From Gemmatimonas phototrophica (GTDB taxonomy: Bacteria; Gemmatimonadota; Gemmatimonadetes; Gemmatimonadales; Gemmatimonadaceae), in NCBI RefSeq assembly GCF_000695095.2, contig NZ_CP011454.1, positions 4,278,001-4,342,000 on the forward strand: a stretch of DNA of 64,000 nucleotides. The letters run 5' to 3'. Every line of letters starts with the position of its first letter. The first letter of the stretch is position 1. Of this stretch, positions 27,901-35,434 are shown piece by piece. Made by a program: the position numbers and the translations under genes. The notes below the pieces were generated by a model. It saw only the letters and a program-made list of their open reading frames with translations. It was not told the origin of the DNA and did no database searches.

Positions 27901-28432
27901 CCCCGCCGGCATCACCCTCAATGCCTCCACCGGGCGACTCAGCGGGACGCCGACCACCGCCAGCACGAGCCGCTTCAGCGTCCGCGTTGCCGGCACCACG
28001 GCCAGTGATCCGCAGGAGCTGGAGCTGGTGGTGCAACTGGGCCAGGGCGTGCGCACGTACCAGGGCTCGACACTCACCACCCGCAGCAATAGCACGACGG
28101 TGAATCGCACCTGTTCACTGCGAACGCTCCGCGCCCTGTTCCGCGGCACGAGCTTCGACGTGAGTGTCGTGGCGCCCGGGGGCACCTCGGCCGAATGCTC
28201 CCTGACGACGGTGCAGGAAGGCAGCTTCATCCCGATCTCCCCGTCCGGCGCCTTCGACCATACCACCAGAGGACCGGGGACCAGTACCGGGCGCCTGCAG
28301 CGCTGGGTCGGCACCATTACGGCGGGGGGACTCACCCTGCGCTACGAGCAGGGCCTGGCCATCCCGGGTACGCTCACCATCGATCCGGCACAGATCATCT
28401 TCCGGATCGACTTCTCAGGTTCGCCAATGTGA
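24987..28432 (+). pseudogene. Subtilase (S8) lipoprotein with Ig-like domains, split by a frameshift
   Basis: One gene in two frames, 24987-27344 and continuing to 28432. The first part has a lipobox (LAACGGG), a Big_2 Ig-like domain (about 45-135), an inhibitor-like I9 region and a subtilase domain with Asp in TAVFDGGF (about 311), His in RRHGTHVAG (about 341) and Ser in LSGTSMATPHVAG (about 533). Coding sense changes frame near 27175-27183: the correct continuation EDDLPKLVDSGDLLFDP is in the +2 frame, as if one base were missing. The rest encodes two beta-sandwich domains, one He_PIG-like (GSLPAGITLNASTGRLSGTPT). The protease domain lies upstream of the break and could still be made. It could also be a sequencing error. 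Confidence 0.75.
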
Positions 28433-28469
28433 ATCGGTGGGATTCGGGTGAACGGCGCGAGAGAGGGCC

Positions 28470-28505
28470 GCAGCCGGGTGAGCCGACGACGACTCACCCG
28501 GCTGC
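28470..28505. terminator. Bidirectional hairpin terminator
   Basis: GCAGCCGGGTGAG pairs perfectly with CTCACCCGGCTGC (13 bp) across a 10-base loop. It lies between the convergent stop codons of the subtilase gene (28432) and the repeat lipoprotein (28513). No long T-run follows on either side. Confidence 0.65.
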
Positions 28506-28512
28506 GTGCGCA

Positions 28513-30567
28513 TCAAATGCAGCCTAAGATGGCGCAGATGCCATCCTCGATGGCCCCATAAATGTCCTGGAGAACCGCCTGCACCTCACCGACGGCCCAG
28601 CCGGCACCCTTGAGCGCCGCGGCTACGGCGGCCTGCCCGATCGAGTAGACGGTCTTGAGCGCGCCGGCCACCTCAGCGATGGTATAGCCGGCACCCTTCA
28701 GCACCGTGGCCGCCGCGTCAGCACCGAGCCCGTAGACGTCCTGCAGCACACCGGCTACCTCGTTGATCGCGAAGCCCGCCAGCTTGAGTGCCGCGATGAC
28801 CGCGGTCTGCCCGATCGAGTAGACGGTCCTCAGCGCGCCAGCCACCTCCGCAGCGGCGTAGCCGGCCCCTTTGAGCACCACGGCGGCCGCGTCGGCGCCG
28901 AGTCCGTAGACGGTCCGCAGCGCACCGGCGACCTCGCTGACGACGAAGCCCGCGCCCTTCAGCACCGTGGCAGCCGCGTCGGCGCCAAGCCCGTACACGG
29001 TCTGCAGCGCACCGGCGACCTCGTTGACGACGAAGCCCGCGCCCTTAAGCACCGTGGCCGCCGCGTCGGCGCCGAGCCCGTAGACGGACTGCAGTGCACC
29101 GGCGATCTCGTTGACGACGAAGCCCGCGCCCTTGAGCACCACGGCCGCCGCGTCGGCGCCGAGCCCGTAGACGGTCTGCAGCACACCGGCCACCTCGTTG
29201 ACGAGGAAGCCCGCGCCCCTGAGTGCCGCGATGACCGCGGTCTGCCCGATCGAGTAGACGGTCCGCAGCGCGCCGGCCACTTCCGCCGCGGCATAACCGG
29301 CCCCCCTGAGCACCGTGGCGGCCGCGGTGGCGCCGAGCCCATAGACCGTCTGCATTACGCCGGCCACTTCGTTCACGAGGTAGCCCGCGCCCTTGAGCAC
29401 CGTGGCCGCCGCTCCTGCGGTCAGATTGTAGACCGTCCGGAGCGCGTCCGTCACTTCACCGATGGCATAACCGGCCCCCTTGAGCACCGCGGCGGCCGCG
29501 TCGGCGCCGAGCCCGTACACGGTCTGCAGCGCGCCCGCCACTTCTCCGGCGACGTAGCCGGCCCCCTTGAGTGCCGCGACGACCGCGGTCTGCCCGATCG
29601 AGTAGACGGTCTGCAGCGCGCCGGCCACCTCCGCAGCGGCGTAGCCGGCCCCCTTGAGCACCGTGGCCGCCGCGTCGGCACCGAGCCCGTAGACGGTGTG
29701 CAGCGCGCTGGTCACCTCGCCGACTGCGTAGCCGGCCCCCTTGAGCGCCGTGGCGCCCGCGTCGGCCGCCAGCCCGTAGGCATCACGCAGTGCGGTACCG
29801 GCCTGCACCACCGGCACACCGAGCGTGTTGAACACGGTCATCGCCTGCACGTCCGACGCGCGCAGGGCGCTCAGACGCAGCGCAGTAGCAACCTGGGTAG
29901 GAGTGAACGGCGCGAGGTCAGAGAACAGGCGCGTCGCCACCATCTGCGCGTTCAGCCCGAACTCGCGCGCCAGCACGTCGGCGATCTGCGTGGCCGTGAA
30001 CCCACGGGCGCGCAGCGCGCGCACGCGGATGGCCGCGTTGTTGCTCACCCAGAATTTGAGCGGAATCGAGCCACTGCCGACCACGTAGGGCATCGACCCG
30101 ATCTCGAGCCCGGAGACCTCCACCGACAGGCGTGTCGTTGCCCCGACCTGCTGGGCCAACGGCTGCCAGACCGCGAGGTACTCGGCGGTGCGCTGATCGA
30201 GGCGCAGGCGCGTGTTGGTCGGGCTCGCGGCGGTGAAGCTGGCGAGCACCGAGCCGCAGCCGCCACCCGTTGCCGGGGTGCACACTTTCACGGTGAGCTG
30301 GGCGAGGAGCGATACGTCCACCGACATGGGGCGCCGGGGGGGCGTGATGACGGGCGCCGAGAAGGTCAGTGCCCCGGTGAGCACGCTCGCGTCGAACGGC
30401 AGCGAGAAGAGCGAGGGTGTTGCGGGGCCCGCGACGACGTCCGCTGACGGGCGCTCGGCAGGCGGCGCGAGGCGCAGCTCGGTAGGCGCGACGGGATTGT
30501 CACCGCAGGCGGCGGCGAGCAGGAGCGAACCGGCGGCCAGGAGGCGGACCAGTGATCGACGTGGCAT
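28513..30567 (-). CDS. Lipoprotein with fourteen 29-residue helical repeats
   Basis: A 684-residue exported lipoprotein (lipobox LLAAACGDN, Cys about 21). Residues 25-170 are beta-rich. About 175-255 is helical. From about 256 to 661 there are 14 tandem units of exactly 29 residues with the pattern VAGALxTVYGLGADAAAxVLKGAGY/F-xxxE, then a partial fifteenth ending in a CAILGC cysteine pair. Most units carry YGLGADAAA; four carry YSIGQTAV instead. Each unit probably forms a helix-turn-helix, giving a solenoid. Function is unknown. The longest run of near-identical units is the middle (29000-29240). Possible roles are adhesion or scaffold. Confidence 0.8.
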   Translation of the reverse strand: MPRRSLVRLLAAGSLLLAAACGDNPVAPTELRLAPPAERPSADVVAGPATPSLFSLPFDASVLTGALTFSAPVITPPRRPMSVDVSLLAQLTVKVCTPATGGGCGSVLASFTAASPTNTRLRLDQRTAEYLAVWQPLAQQVGATTRLSVEVSGLEIGSMPYVVGSGSIPLKFWVSNNAAIRVRALRARGFTATQIADVLAREFGLNAQMVATRLFSDLAPFTPTQVATALRLSALRASDVQAMTVFNTLGVPVVQAGTALRDAYGLAADAGATALKGAGYAVGEVTSALHTVYGLGADAAATVLKGAGYAAAEVAGALQTVYSIGQTAVVAALKGAGYVAGEVAGALQTVYGLGADAAAAVLKGAGYAIGEVTDALRTVYNLTAGAAATVLKGAGYLVNEVAGVMQTVYGLGATAAATVLRGAGYAAAEVAGALRTVYSIGQTAVIAALRGAGFLVNEVAGVLQTVYGLGADAAAVVLKGAGFVVNEIAGALQSVYGLGADAAATVLKGAGFVVNEVAGALQTVYGLGADAAATVLKGAGFVVSEVAGALRTVYGLGADAAAVVLKGAGYAAAEVAGALRTVYSIGQTAVIAALKLAGFAINEVAGVLQDVYGLGADAAATVLKGAGYTIAEVAGALKTVYSIGQAAVAAALKGAGWAVGEVQAVLQDIYGAIEDGICAILGCI
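28516..29802 (-). repeat. 87-bp tandem coding repeats
   Basis: Fourteen in-frame 87-bp units plus a partial fifteenth encode the 29-residue helical repeats of the overlying lipoprotein. Neighbouring units in the middle differ at only a few bases, which suggests recent expansion. Length is always a multiple of three, so copy-number change keeps the reading frame. Confidence 0.85.
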
Positions 30568-30739
30568 TGGAAGGATCCGGAGTGGGATGTGGGGTACGCG
30601 AACGAGGGCGAGGGTGAGTGGCAGACCCGCCGACGCTCAGGTGATCGGAAAACAGAGACGGAAGCCGACAGCCACCGGCTGCCGCCGCACAGGCCGATAG
30701 ATTCCACTAGCCCTTTCCGAGCCCCCTCATCTTCGCACC

Positions 30740-31168
30740 ATGGACCGACGCGCCCTCAAGGACGAAGTGTTCCTCCGCATGGCGACCGAGCTCAGCCGGC
30801 TTGGCACCTGCTGCCGCCTCAAGGTGGGGGCAGTGCTCCTCCGTCCCGACGGGGGGATCGGTGCCGCGGGCTTCAACGGCGCCCTCCCGGGGATGCCGCA
30901 CTGCACGCCGGAAAGCTGCCGCCCCGGTCAGCGGTGTCTGCACACGAGTCACGCCGAAGAGAATGCGCTGGGGTTCTGCGACGGCCAGGTGACGGTGGCG
31001 TACGTGACGCATGAGCCCTGTCTTGCCTGCACCCGCTCGCTCATCCGCCGCGGGGTGCGACGCGTCGTGTTCGCGAATCCCTACCAGAGCATCGCGCCGC
31101 AGGAGGCCGAGGAGCGCGCGTCGATTCTTGCGCACTTCGGGGTGAGCTGGGAGCAGCGAACGCTCTGA
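30740..31168 (+). CDS. dCMP deaminase family protein
   Basis: A 142-residue zinc deaminase of the deoxycytidylate deaminase type. The zinc and catalytic motif HAEEN (about residues 74-78) and the second zinc motif PCLAC (about 94-98) are intact, with ComEB-like GTCCRLKVGAVLL near the N-terminus. It would convert dCMP to dUMP for dTTP synthesis. It lies just outside the far end of the cassette array and points toward it. It is not flanked by an attC on both sides and is treated as chromosomal. Confidence 0.88.
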   Translation: MDRRALKDEVFLRMATELSRLGTCCRLKVGAVLLRPDGGIGAAGFNGALPGMPHCTPESCRPGQRCLHTSHAEENALGFCDGQVTVAYVTHEPCLACTRSLIRRGVRRVVFANPYQSIAPQEAEERASILAHFGVSWEQRTL

Positions 31169-31284
31169 TCGTCATGCGGTTGGTTGCCGCCAGGACGGCT
31201 CATCGCACGCGGAGGAGAAACCACGGCCTTCGAAATCACCACAGGGCTTCCGATATGGAGCTATCCATTGGGGGGCATATGGCG

Positions 31285-31378
31285 CTGCGTGCGGAAGGCG
31301 TTCTGTCCATCACCAATTCCTTCCGTACTGCTGCGATCCGCTTCTCGCTGCAATGACCCTTCAACGTCTCGTTGCAGT
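31285..31378 (-). other. Possible degenerate attC (attC6)
   Basis: Read on the minus strand, this stretch has AACGAGACGTT near its start and CAGAACGC near its end. These match the outer arms of attC1 (AACGAAACGTT and CAGAACGC). The 7-base core boxes are not conserved. The 50 bases between it and attC5 hold no gene, so it may be a decayed end of the array. Confidence 0.3.
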
Positions 31379-31429
31379 GGACTGCGGTGCGTGAGCATTC
31401 AGCACGCCTCGACAGTCTTGTCGGAGGAG

Positions 31430-31569
31430 GCCTCACGTGTGCTTCTGCTGTGAACGCTCCAAGCAAGAAGCAGTTGGGGGGCGGCCGCTAGGCCGTCCCA
31501 CGCTCCATTGTGCGGCCGCCCCATAGCCGCTACCGCACCTGCGCTCGTCGGCAGCAAGCATCGTTATGC
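31430..31569 (-). other. attC recombination site (attC5)
   Basis: A 140-bp imperfect inverted repeat. On the minus strand it begins GCATAAC and ends GTGAGGC, close to the RYYYAAC and GTTRRRY consensus boxes. Inside are the arm sequences shared with the other sites (CGGCAGCAA on the plus strand near 31550, TTCTGCTG near 31443) and a GC-rich inner hairpin, GGGGCGGCCGC against GCGGCCGCCCC. The stop codon of the cassette gene lies in its first core box, as is common for cassettes. Confidence 0.7.
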
Positions 31570-31815
31570 TGCGGCGTCGCGACGCGCGATCTCGGCCTGC
31601 ACAGCGCGCGGCGCCGTCGATGTCGCGGCGATGGCGGCGATGCCCATTGCCATCGTGCTGATGAAGACCGGCGTGTTCGTCCGCCAGTAGCCGAGGACAA
31701 TCCACGCGAGGACGATGGCGGCAATGATGCCAGCGACAGTGCGCTGGATCGCCTGCGTGGACTTGAGCTTCGCGCGTAGCGCGTGGGTGGATAGCGAGGT
31801 CAGATCGTTGGCCAC
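31564..31815 (-). CDS. Cassette gene: small two-helix membrane protein
   Basis: An 83-residue protein. A soluble helix (about 1-24) is followed by membrane segments at about 25-43 (VAGIIAAIVLAWIVLGYW) and 48-65 and a charged tail (VQAEIARRD). The GTG at 31815 has a GGAG ribosome site seven bases upstream; the longer open frame to 32154 runs across another decayed gene. The stop codon is inside the first core box of attC5. The layout resembles the small membrane proteins often carried by chromosomal integron cassettes. No function is known. Confidence 0.6.
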   Translation of the reverse strand: MANDLTSLSTHALRAKLKSTQAIQRTVAGIIAAIVLAWIVLGYWRTNTPVFISTMAMGIAAIAATSTAPRAVQAEIARRDAAA

Positions 31816-31861
31816 GGGGCTGCTCCAGTTGGACGGGGTGTACGGAGAACAGAACCCGCCG

Positions 31862-32165
31862 TCACGGCGAGCGCAACCACCGGTGACGCCCTCGGGAGGC
31901 CAGCGCGCCGAGCCACGTGGCAAGGACGAACGTGACGAAGGCAACGAGTGCCCCAACGACAACGGCGAGGGGCCCACTGAAGGGAGAATCTTGCAGGCGG
32001 CCCGCTCTGTGCGGCGGCAAGTCCGATGGCAAAGTAGTCGGCGAGCGAGATTGCCGAGAGCAATCAGAACTCGAAGCCGAGGCTCCGGGCGGCGGCGGCC
32101 CCACCCGTTGAGATGAGGAGCACCGCCGTGAGCCCCCAGGAGAGAATGCGACACTCAGGGGTCAT
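31862..32165 (-). pseudogene. Decayed small membrane protein gene in cassette 5
   Basis: Three membrane segments can be followed through two frames. An ATG at 32165 opens a signal-like helix (LSWGLTAVLLISTGG), broken by an in-frame TGA at 32064-32066. The same frame then reads LLSAISLADYFAIGLAAAQ. A further frame change leads to GPLAVVVGALVAFVTFVLAT, ending at 31862. Together they suggest an ancestral protein of about 100 residues with one stop and one frameshift. It shares a cassette with the gene just downstream. Alternatively, the pieces could be chance open frames. Confidence 0.4.
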
Positions 32166-32201
32166 GCAATCCTGCTCCTCGCGACGAGTGAGTCTGCGTC
32201 A

Positions 32202-32325
32202 GCACAACGCCTTACGTTCTGCTGCAGCGCATCAAGCAGAATGCGGTCGGACGGGCGACGTGCGCCAGCACGGCGCCGGCCAGCCGCGCTCCGCAGTGCG
32301 CTACAACAGCAATGCAACGTGAGGC
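32202..32325 (-). other. attC recombination site (attC4)
   Basis: A 124-bp site. On the minus strand it begins GCCTCAC and ends GTTGTGC. Its plus-strand left half (TTCTGCTGCAGCGCATCAA and what follows) is almost identical to attC1 for about 60 bp. The right half has diverged. It lies between cassette genes at 31564-32165 and 32356-32784. Confidence 0.65.
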
Positions 32326-32355
32326 GACGACCGGTCGCGACGCGTAGCTGGCATG

Positions 32356-32784
32356 CTAGCACGCCGCATCGTCATACACGAGCACCCGTTTGGAATCGAA
32401 GTACCATCTACGATTTCTGAGACTGAACTGGTACTCTTGATCCTCGGCCCACGCACAAATCGGCGGGTCTGGAGGGTCTAGTTTGCCCCACCGAAGCACA
32501 CGAACTACTGCCTTTCCTTGGGCGCGGCTGATGCCCGTAACACGAACCCCTGCTGAAGCACGGGAAGTCGCTGAGTCGGCAGGTGGGCTAAGCAATGCTA
32601 TGGCAACTGCCGAGTCACGAGCTGGCACATTTGCGACAACCTGAATCGCGTCGGCGAGGGCTCGGCGAAATTCTCGGTCGGCAATTGGTGTGGCAGAGGA
32701 GTAACACCCCAACAACAAAGACGTGAGCGCGAACATCCATGTACGCCGTAGCGTCCCATCGATCGAGTGCGAGTTGAATGTCAT
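32356..32784 (-). CDS. Cassette gene: small lipoprotein of unknown function
   Basis: A 142-residue exported lipoprotein. The signal sequence ends in LTSLLLGCYSS, giving a lipidated Cys near residue 27. The mature part has a helical stretch (EFRRALADAIQVVANVP), then beta strands (GVRVTGISRAQGKAVVRVLRW) and aromatic, tryptophan-rich C-terminal strands. No family was recognised. The ATG at 32784 has GGTGAC just upstream and lies about 37 bases inside the cassette boundary set by attC3; a start at 32736 is possible. Same direction as the integrase. Confidence 0.6.
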   Translation of the reverse strand: MTFNSHSIDGTLRRTWMFALTSLLLGCYSSATPIADREFRRALADAIQVVANVPARDSAVAIALLSPPADSATSRASAGVRVTGISRAQGKAVVRVLRWGKLDPPDPPICAWAEDQEYQFSLRNRRWYFDSKRVLVYDDAAC

Positions 32785-32820
32785 GTCACCATTTGGCTTC
32801 GCCCGAAGGTGGGTGCGATT

Positions 32821-32911
32821 GCCTAACGCCCGGTTCTGCAGCGGGCGCCGAGATCAAATGCGCGCGCAGCGCGCTTCAGAAAGCGCCCGAGTTCAGCACG
32901 CGTCGTGAGGC
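32821..32911 (-). other. attC recombination site (attC3)
   Basis: The shortest site, 91 bp. On the minus strand it begins GCCTCAC and ends with a perfect GTTAGGC core (plus-strand GCCTAAC at 32821). Arms GCGGGCGC and GCGCCCG pair. TTCTGCAGC on the plus strand matches the arm of the other sites. It separates the 2.3-kb cassette 3 from the lipoprotein cassette. Confidence 0.75.
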
Positions 32912-33132
32912 TCGCGCCACGCGAACGGTTGCCGCCGTTTCGGTAGGTGCCGTGTACGCGACATACCTGAATTAAAGGTCGTATCTCGTCAATGATGCGC
33001 GCGCCGCGTGGGGAGCCCGTGACCTGCAGTGTGGCACCAACGATGGCAACTGCTGTCAGGGCTTCATGAAGGGTGAACGAACTGAAGACAAAGAGAAGGA
33101 CGAGACGCGTGTCGAACACCACGGCGACCACA
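32912..33132 (-). other. Cassette 3 tail with a possible small ORF
   Basis: Between the cassette 3 gene and attC3 an open minus-strand frame continues to 32823, stopping on the TAG inside the attC3 core. Its middle is hydrophobic (VLLFVFSSFTLHEALTAVAIVGATLQV), as in the last helices of EamA-type transporters, but no good start or full domain is visible. It may be a remnant of an older cassette gene. Confidence 0.25.
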
Positions 33133-34626
33133 CTACCAGCGCGACCAGAGCAGGAGTGTGCCGCACGGCGAGATCCCAAAACTGAACTGTGCCGGTAAAG
33201 TCGCGGGCGTATAGTACTCGGCGGCGGCAATCAGTGAGGGGTCGATGGAGTCCAAATCCAGCGGTCCCGCGTCGGGCATCCCGTCGAAGATCACGCGTAT
33301 CGGGCACTGCCGCTGAGAAACGCTGATGCTGCCACGACTCGAGACCAGCGTCCGACGGCCGGTGCCGGCGGTGCGCATCCCGGGGATTCGACTGGTGAGG
33401 AAATTCAGCATGCTTCCACCTTCGGCCCTTGCAAAGTCTTCCGGGGCCAAGAACCTGCCGAATCCCATCTTCCGCCTCTCGTCGAAGTCCGCGAGGTTGC
33501 GCCCGAGCATCGTGCGCACCATCGCGTTCGCACGCACCCGCACCGTATCCATGACCTGCGCGCGCACCAGCGCCACCACCTGCGCCACGGTGTCGCCGGG
33601 CACGAGGTCGACCGGCTGCTGCCGCGGCGCGTACCCGAGCGCCTGCACGGCGAGCGTCCACGTGCCGGTGGGTGTGGCCGCGAGCAGGAAGCGCCCCGCA
33701 CTGTCGGTGCGTGTCTCGAGCCCGGTCGCACTCAACCCGACGATGGCGTTGGCGAGCGGACGTCCGTCGACGGTCTGCACGGTGCCGCGCACCCCACCCG
33801 CGCCACGCAGCACGATGTCCACCAGGCCGCTGTCTTCCGGAGGCTGCGGGCCACTCGGCGTTGTCACCACCGTGTCCGCACGCCCCAGCACCAGGTCGCG
33901 CGGCACAATGCCGGTGGCCGACGACGTGAACGTGACGACGCCGCTCGCCCCTTCGGCGCTTACCGCGCGCAGCCGTACGGTGGTCTCGGTGGGCACGCCG
34001 CACAACACGTAGCGGCCGTTGTCGCCCACCGGCACGTCGGTGGTCACGATGGTACGTTCAATGCGCCCCGTCTCGACCCGCAGGTCCGGCCACTGCGCCG
34101 TCACCTGCCCGGCGCTGAGCGGCAGGGCGCTGCCCGTCGCTGCTGCGCGCGGCAACGCGCTTGTCCGCACGGCCTGCCGCACGGTGCCGAACAGATAGCC
34201 GGTGCCCGGGGTGGCCGCGCTCCCGCACACGCGCGCCACAAGTGTGCCGACCGACGGCATCGCCGCGCGCACGGTCACGCCCCTCCCGGCGCGCACGGTG
34301 AACGGCACCGCGACGCTGCCCACACCGAGCGTATCGAGGCGTGCGTGGCGTGCCGTGAGCACCCACGGCCCGGCCGGCAGGCTGTCCACCCGTGCGCGTC
34401 CGCGCGCATCGAGGGTAGCGTCGTGCACGCGCGTCGTATCGAACACCGACACGAGGCGCACGCTCGCACCCGCGAGCGGCAGGCGTGTGATGCCATCTAC
34501 GCCCGTGATGTCCACGCGCCCGGGACGCCCCGGTGACGCGGACGCTTGCGCGTGCGCACGCGCGGCGCCGAGCATGCTCACGCACGTGACCATGGCGGCG
34601 ACGAGGAACGTCGTATGATGCGTCAT
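33133..34626 (-). CDS. Cassette gene: CarboxypepD_reg / plug-like protein (paralogue C)
   Basis: A 497-residue exported protein with the same plan as the tandem pair at 16080-19062. The signal peptide (TTFLVAAMVTCVSMLGAARAHAQ) is followed by carboxypeptidase-regulatory-like modules (VDITGVDGITRLPLAGASV, VRGTVQTVDGRPLANAIVGL) and a short plug-like end (RTAGTGRRTLVSSRGSI, IRVIFDGMPDAG). The C-terminus is shorter than in the paralogues and lacks the CIPPIYLDG-type insert cysteine. The start at 34626 precedes the signal peptide. It lies between attC2 and attC3 in the integron and reads the same way as intI. It is unusually long for a cassette gene. Confidence 0.7.
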   Translation of the reverse strand: MTHHTTFLVAAMVTCVSMLGAARAHAQASASPGRPGRVDITGVDGITRLPLAGASVRLVSVFDTTRVHDATLDARGRARVDSLPAGPWVLTARHARLDTLGVGSVAVPFTVRAGRGVTVRAAMPSVGTLVARVCGSAATPGTGYLFGTVRQAVRTSALPRAAATGSALPLSAGQVTAQWPDLRVETGRIERTIVTTDVPVGDNGRYVLCGVPTETTVRLRAVSAEGASGVVTFTSSATGIVPRDLVLGRADTVVTTPSGPQPPEDSGLVDIVLRGAGGVRGTVQTVDGRPLANAIVGLSATGLETRTDSAGRFLLAATPTGTWTLAVQALGYAPRQQPVDLVPGDTVAQVVALVRAQVMDTVRVRANAMVRTMLGRNLADFDERRKMGFGRFLAPEDFARAEGGSMLNFLTSRIPGMRTAGTGRRTLVSSRGSISVSQRQCPIRVIFDGMPDAGPLDLDSIDPSLIAAAEYYTPATLPAQFSFGISPCGTLLLWSRW

Positions 34627-35153
34627 CACTTGCGATTCTCCATTTATACCGATGCGTTCGAGCCACTTGCGACCTGTCCAGAACACGAGCGCCCCGCATT
34701 CCGAGGTGACGCGCTGGAACCGCAGCGGCACCACGGTCTTGCATTGTCGTTCTCCGCGCCGAGCACGTCGTCGAGATCGCCCTCAGGAGAGGAATTTCAA
34801 ACGGGCTGCGTCGCTTTCCTTTGGAGCATACGGCGCGATCACCGGCCTCGCCAGCGCCTCGTGCCGGGCGGCGGCCTGTCATCGATCGCGCGCTGACAAC
34901 CTTCGCGGCGCGGGCGCGTCGGTCGCGGTGGGTGGCCAAACCCATCGGAGGCGCCGGTGGAACGGCCGCCCACGCCAAAGGTCTCCTCGTGGTGGCGGGG
35001 TGTCGGGGCCGTCCTCAGGTAACTGGCGCAGCGCCGTCGGACGGGCGTGGGGCGCGCGCTGCGCCGCATGCCACTCCGATTGCGCGGCCTGCGCCCGAAA
35101 AAGATTGGATCAATGGCAGAACCAATCGCATCCGCCCATCGCTTTGTGAGTTG
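34627..35153. other. Leader part of cassette 3, nothing recognised
   Basis: About 530 bp between attC2 and the start of paralogue C. Several open frames cross it, but their translations are arginine-rich and without domain character. No attC arm motif (TTCTGCTG or CGGCAGCAA) was found here, so a hidden site between two fused cassettes could not be shown. Confidence 0.35.
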
Positions 35154-35289
35154 GCATAACGTTTGCTTCTGCTGTGGACGCTCATATAAAAAGGGTTTGG
35201 CGGGGCCTCCGCAACCAAGCCCAGGTCATCACGGAGGCCCCGCCAAACCCATCCTTACCCGCGGCCATCGGCAGCAAGCGTCGTTAGCC
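35154..35289 (-). other. attC recombination site (attC2)
   Basis: A 136-bp site. On the minus strand it begins GGCTAAC and ends GTTATGC. Plus-strand arms are TTCTGCTG near 35167 and CGGCAGCAAG near 35269. The centre is a 19-bp perfect inverted repeat (35193-35211 with 35232-35250) around a 20-base loop, much longer pairing than in the other sites. Its first core is the exact complement of the attC1 end core, so cassette 2 has matched ends. Confidence 0.8.
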
Positions 35290-35434
35290 TGCGGTGCTCC
35301 GGTGTCCGAGGTCGGCGTCCTCTATGAAAAAGAGGGATGAAATGCGCCTGCGTCCTGCGCGTCACGCACGTTCAACTGTGTCAGCTATTCGTACAGCATA
35401 TGCACCGATAACAACGGCCCGACGCGCTAGGGTG

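Noticed and set aside
28516-29802. CRISPR array
   Set aside because: The repeats are contiguous 87-bp coding units with no unique spacers and encode a regular protein repeat.
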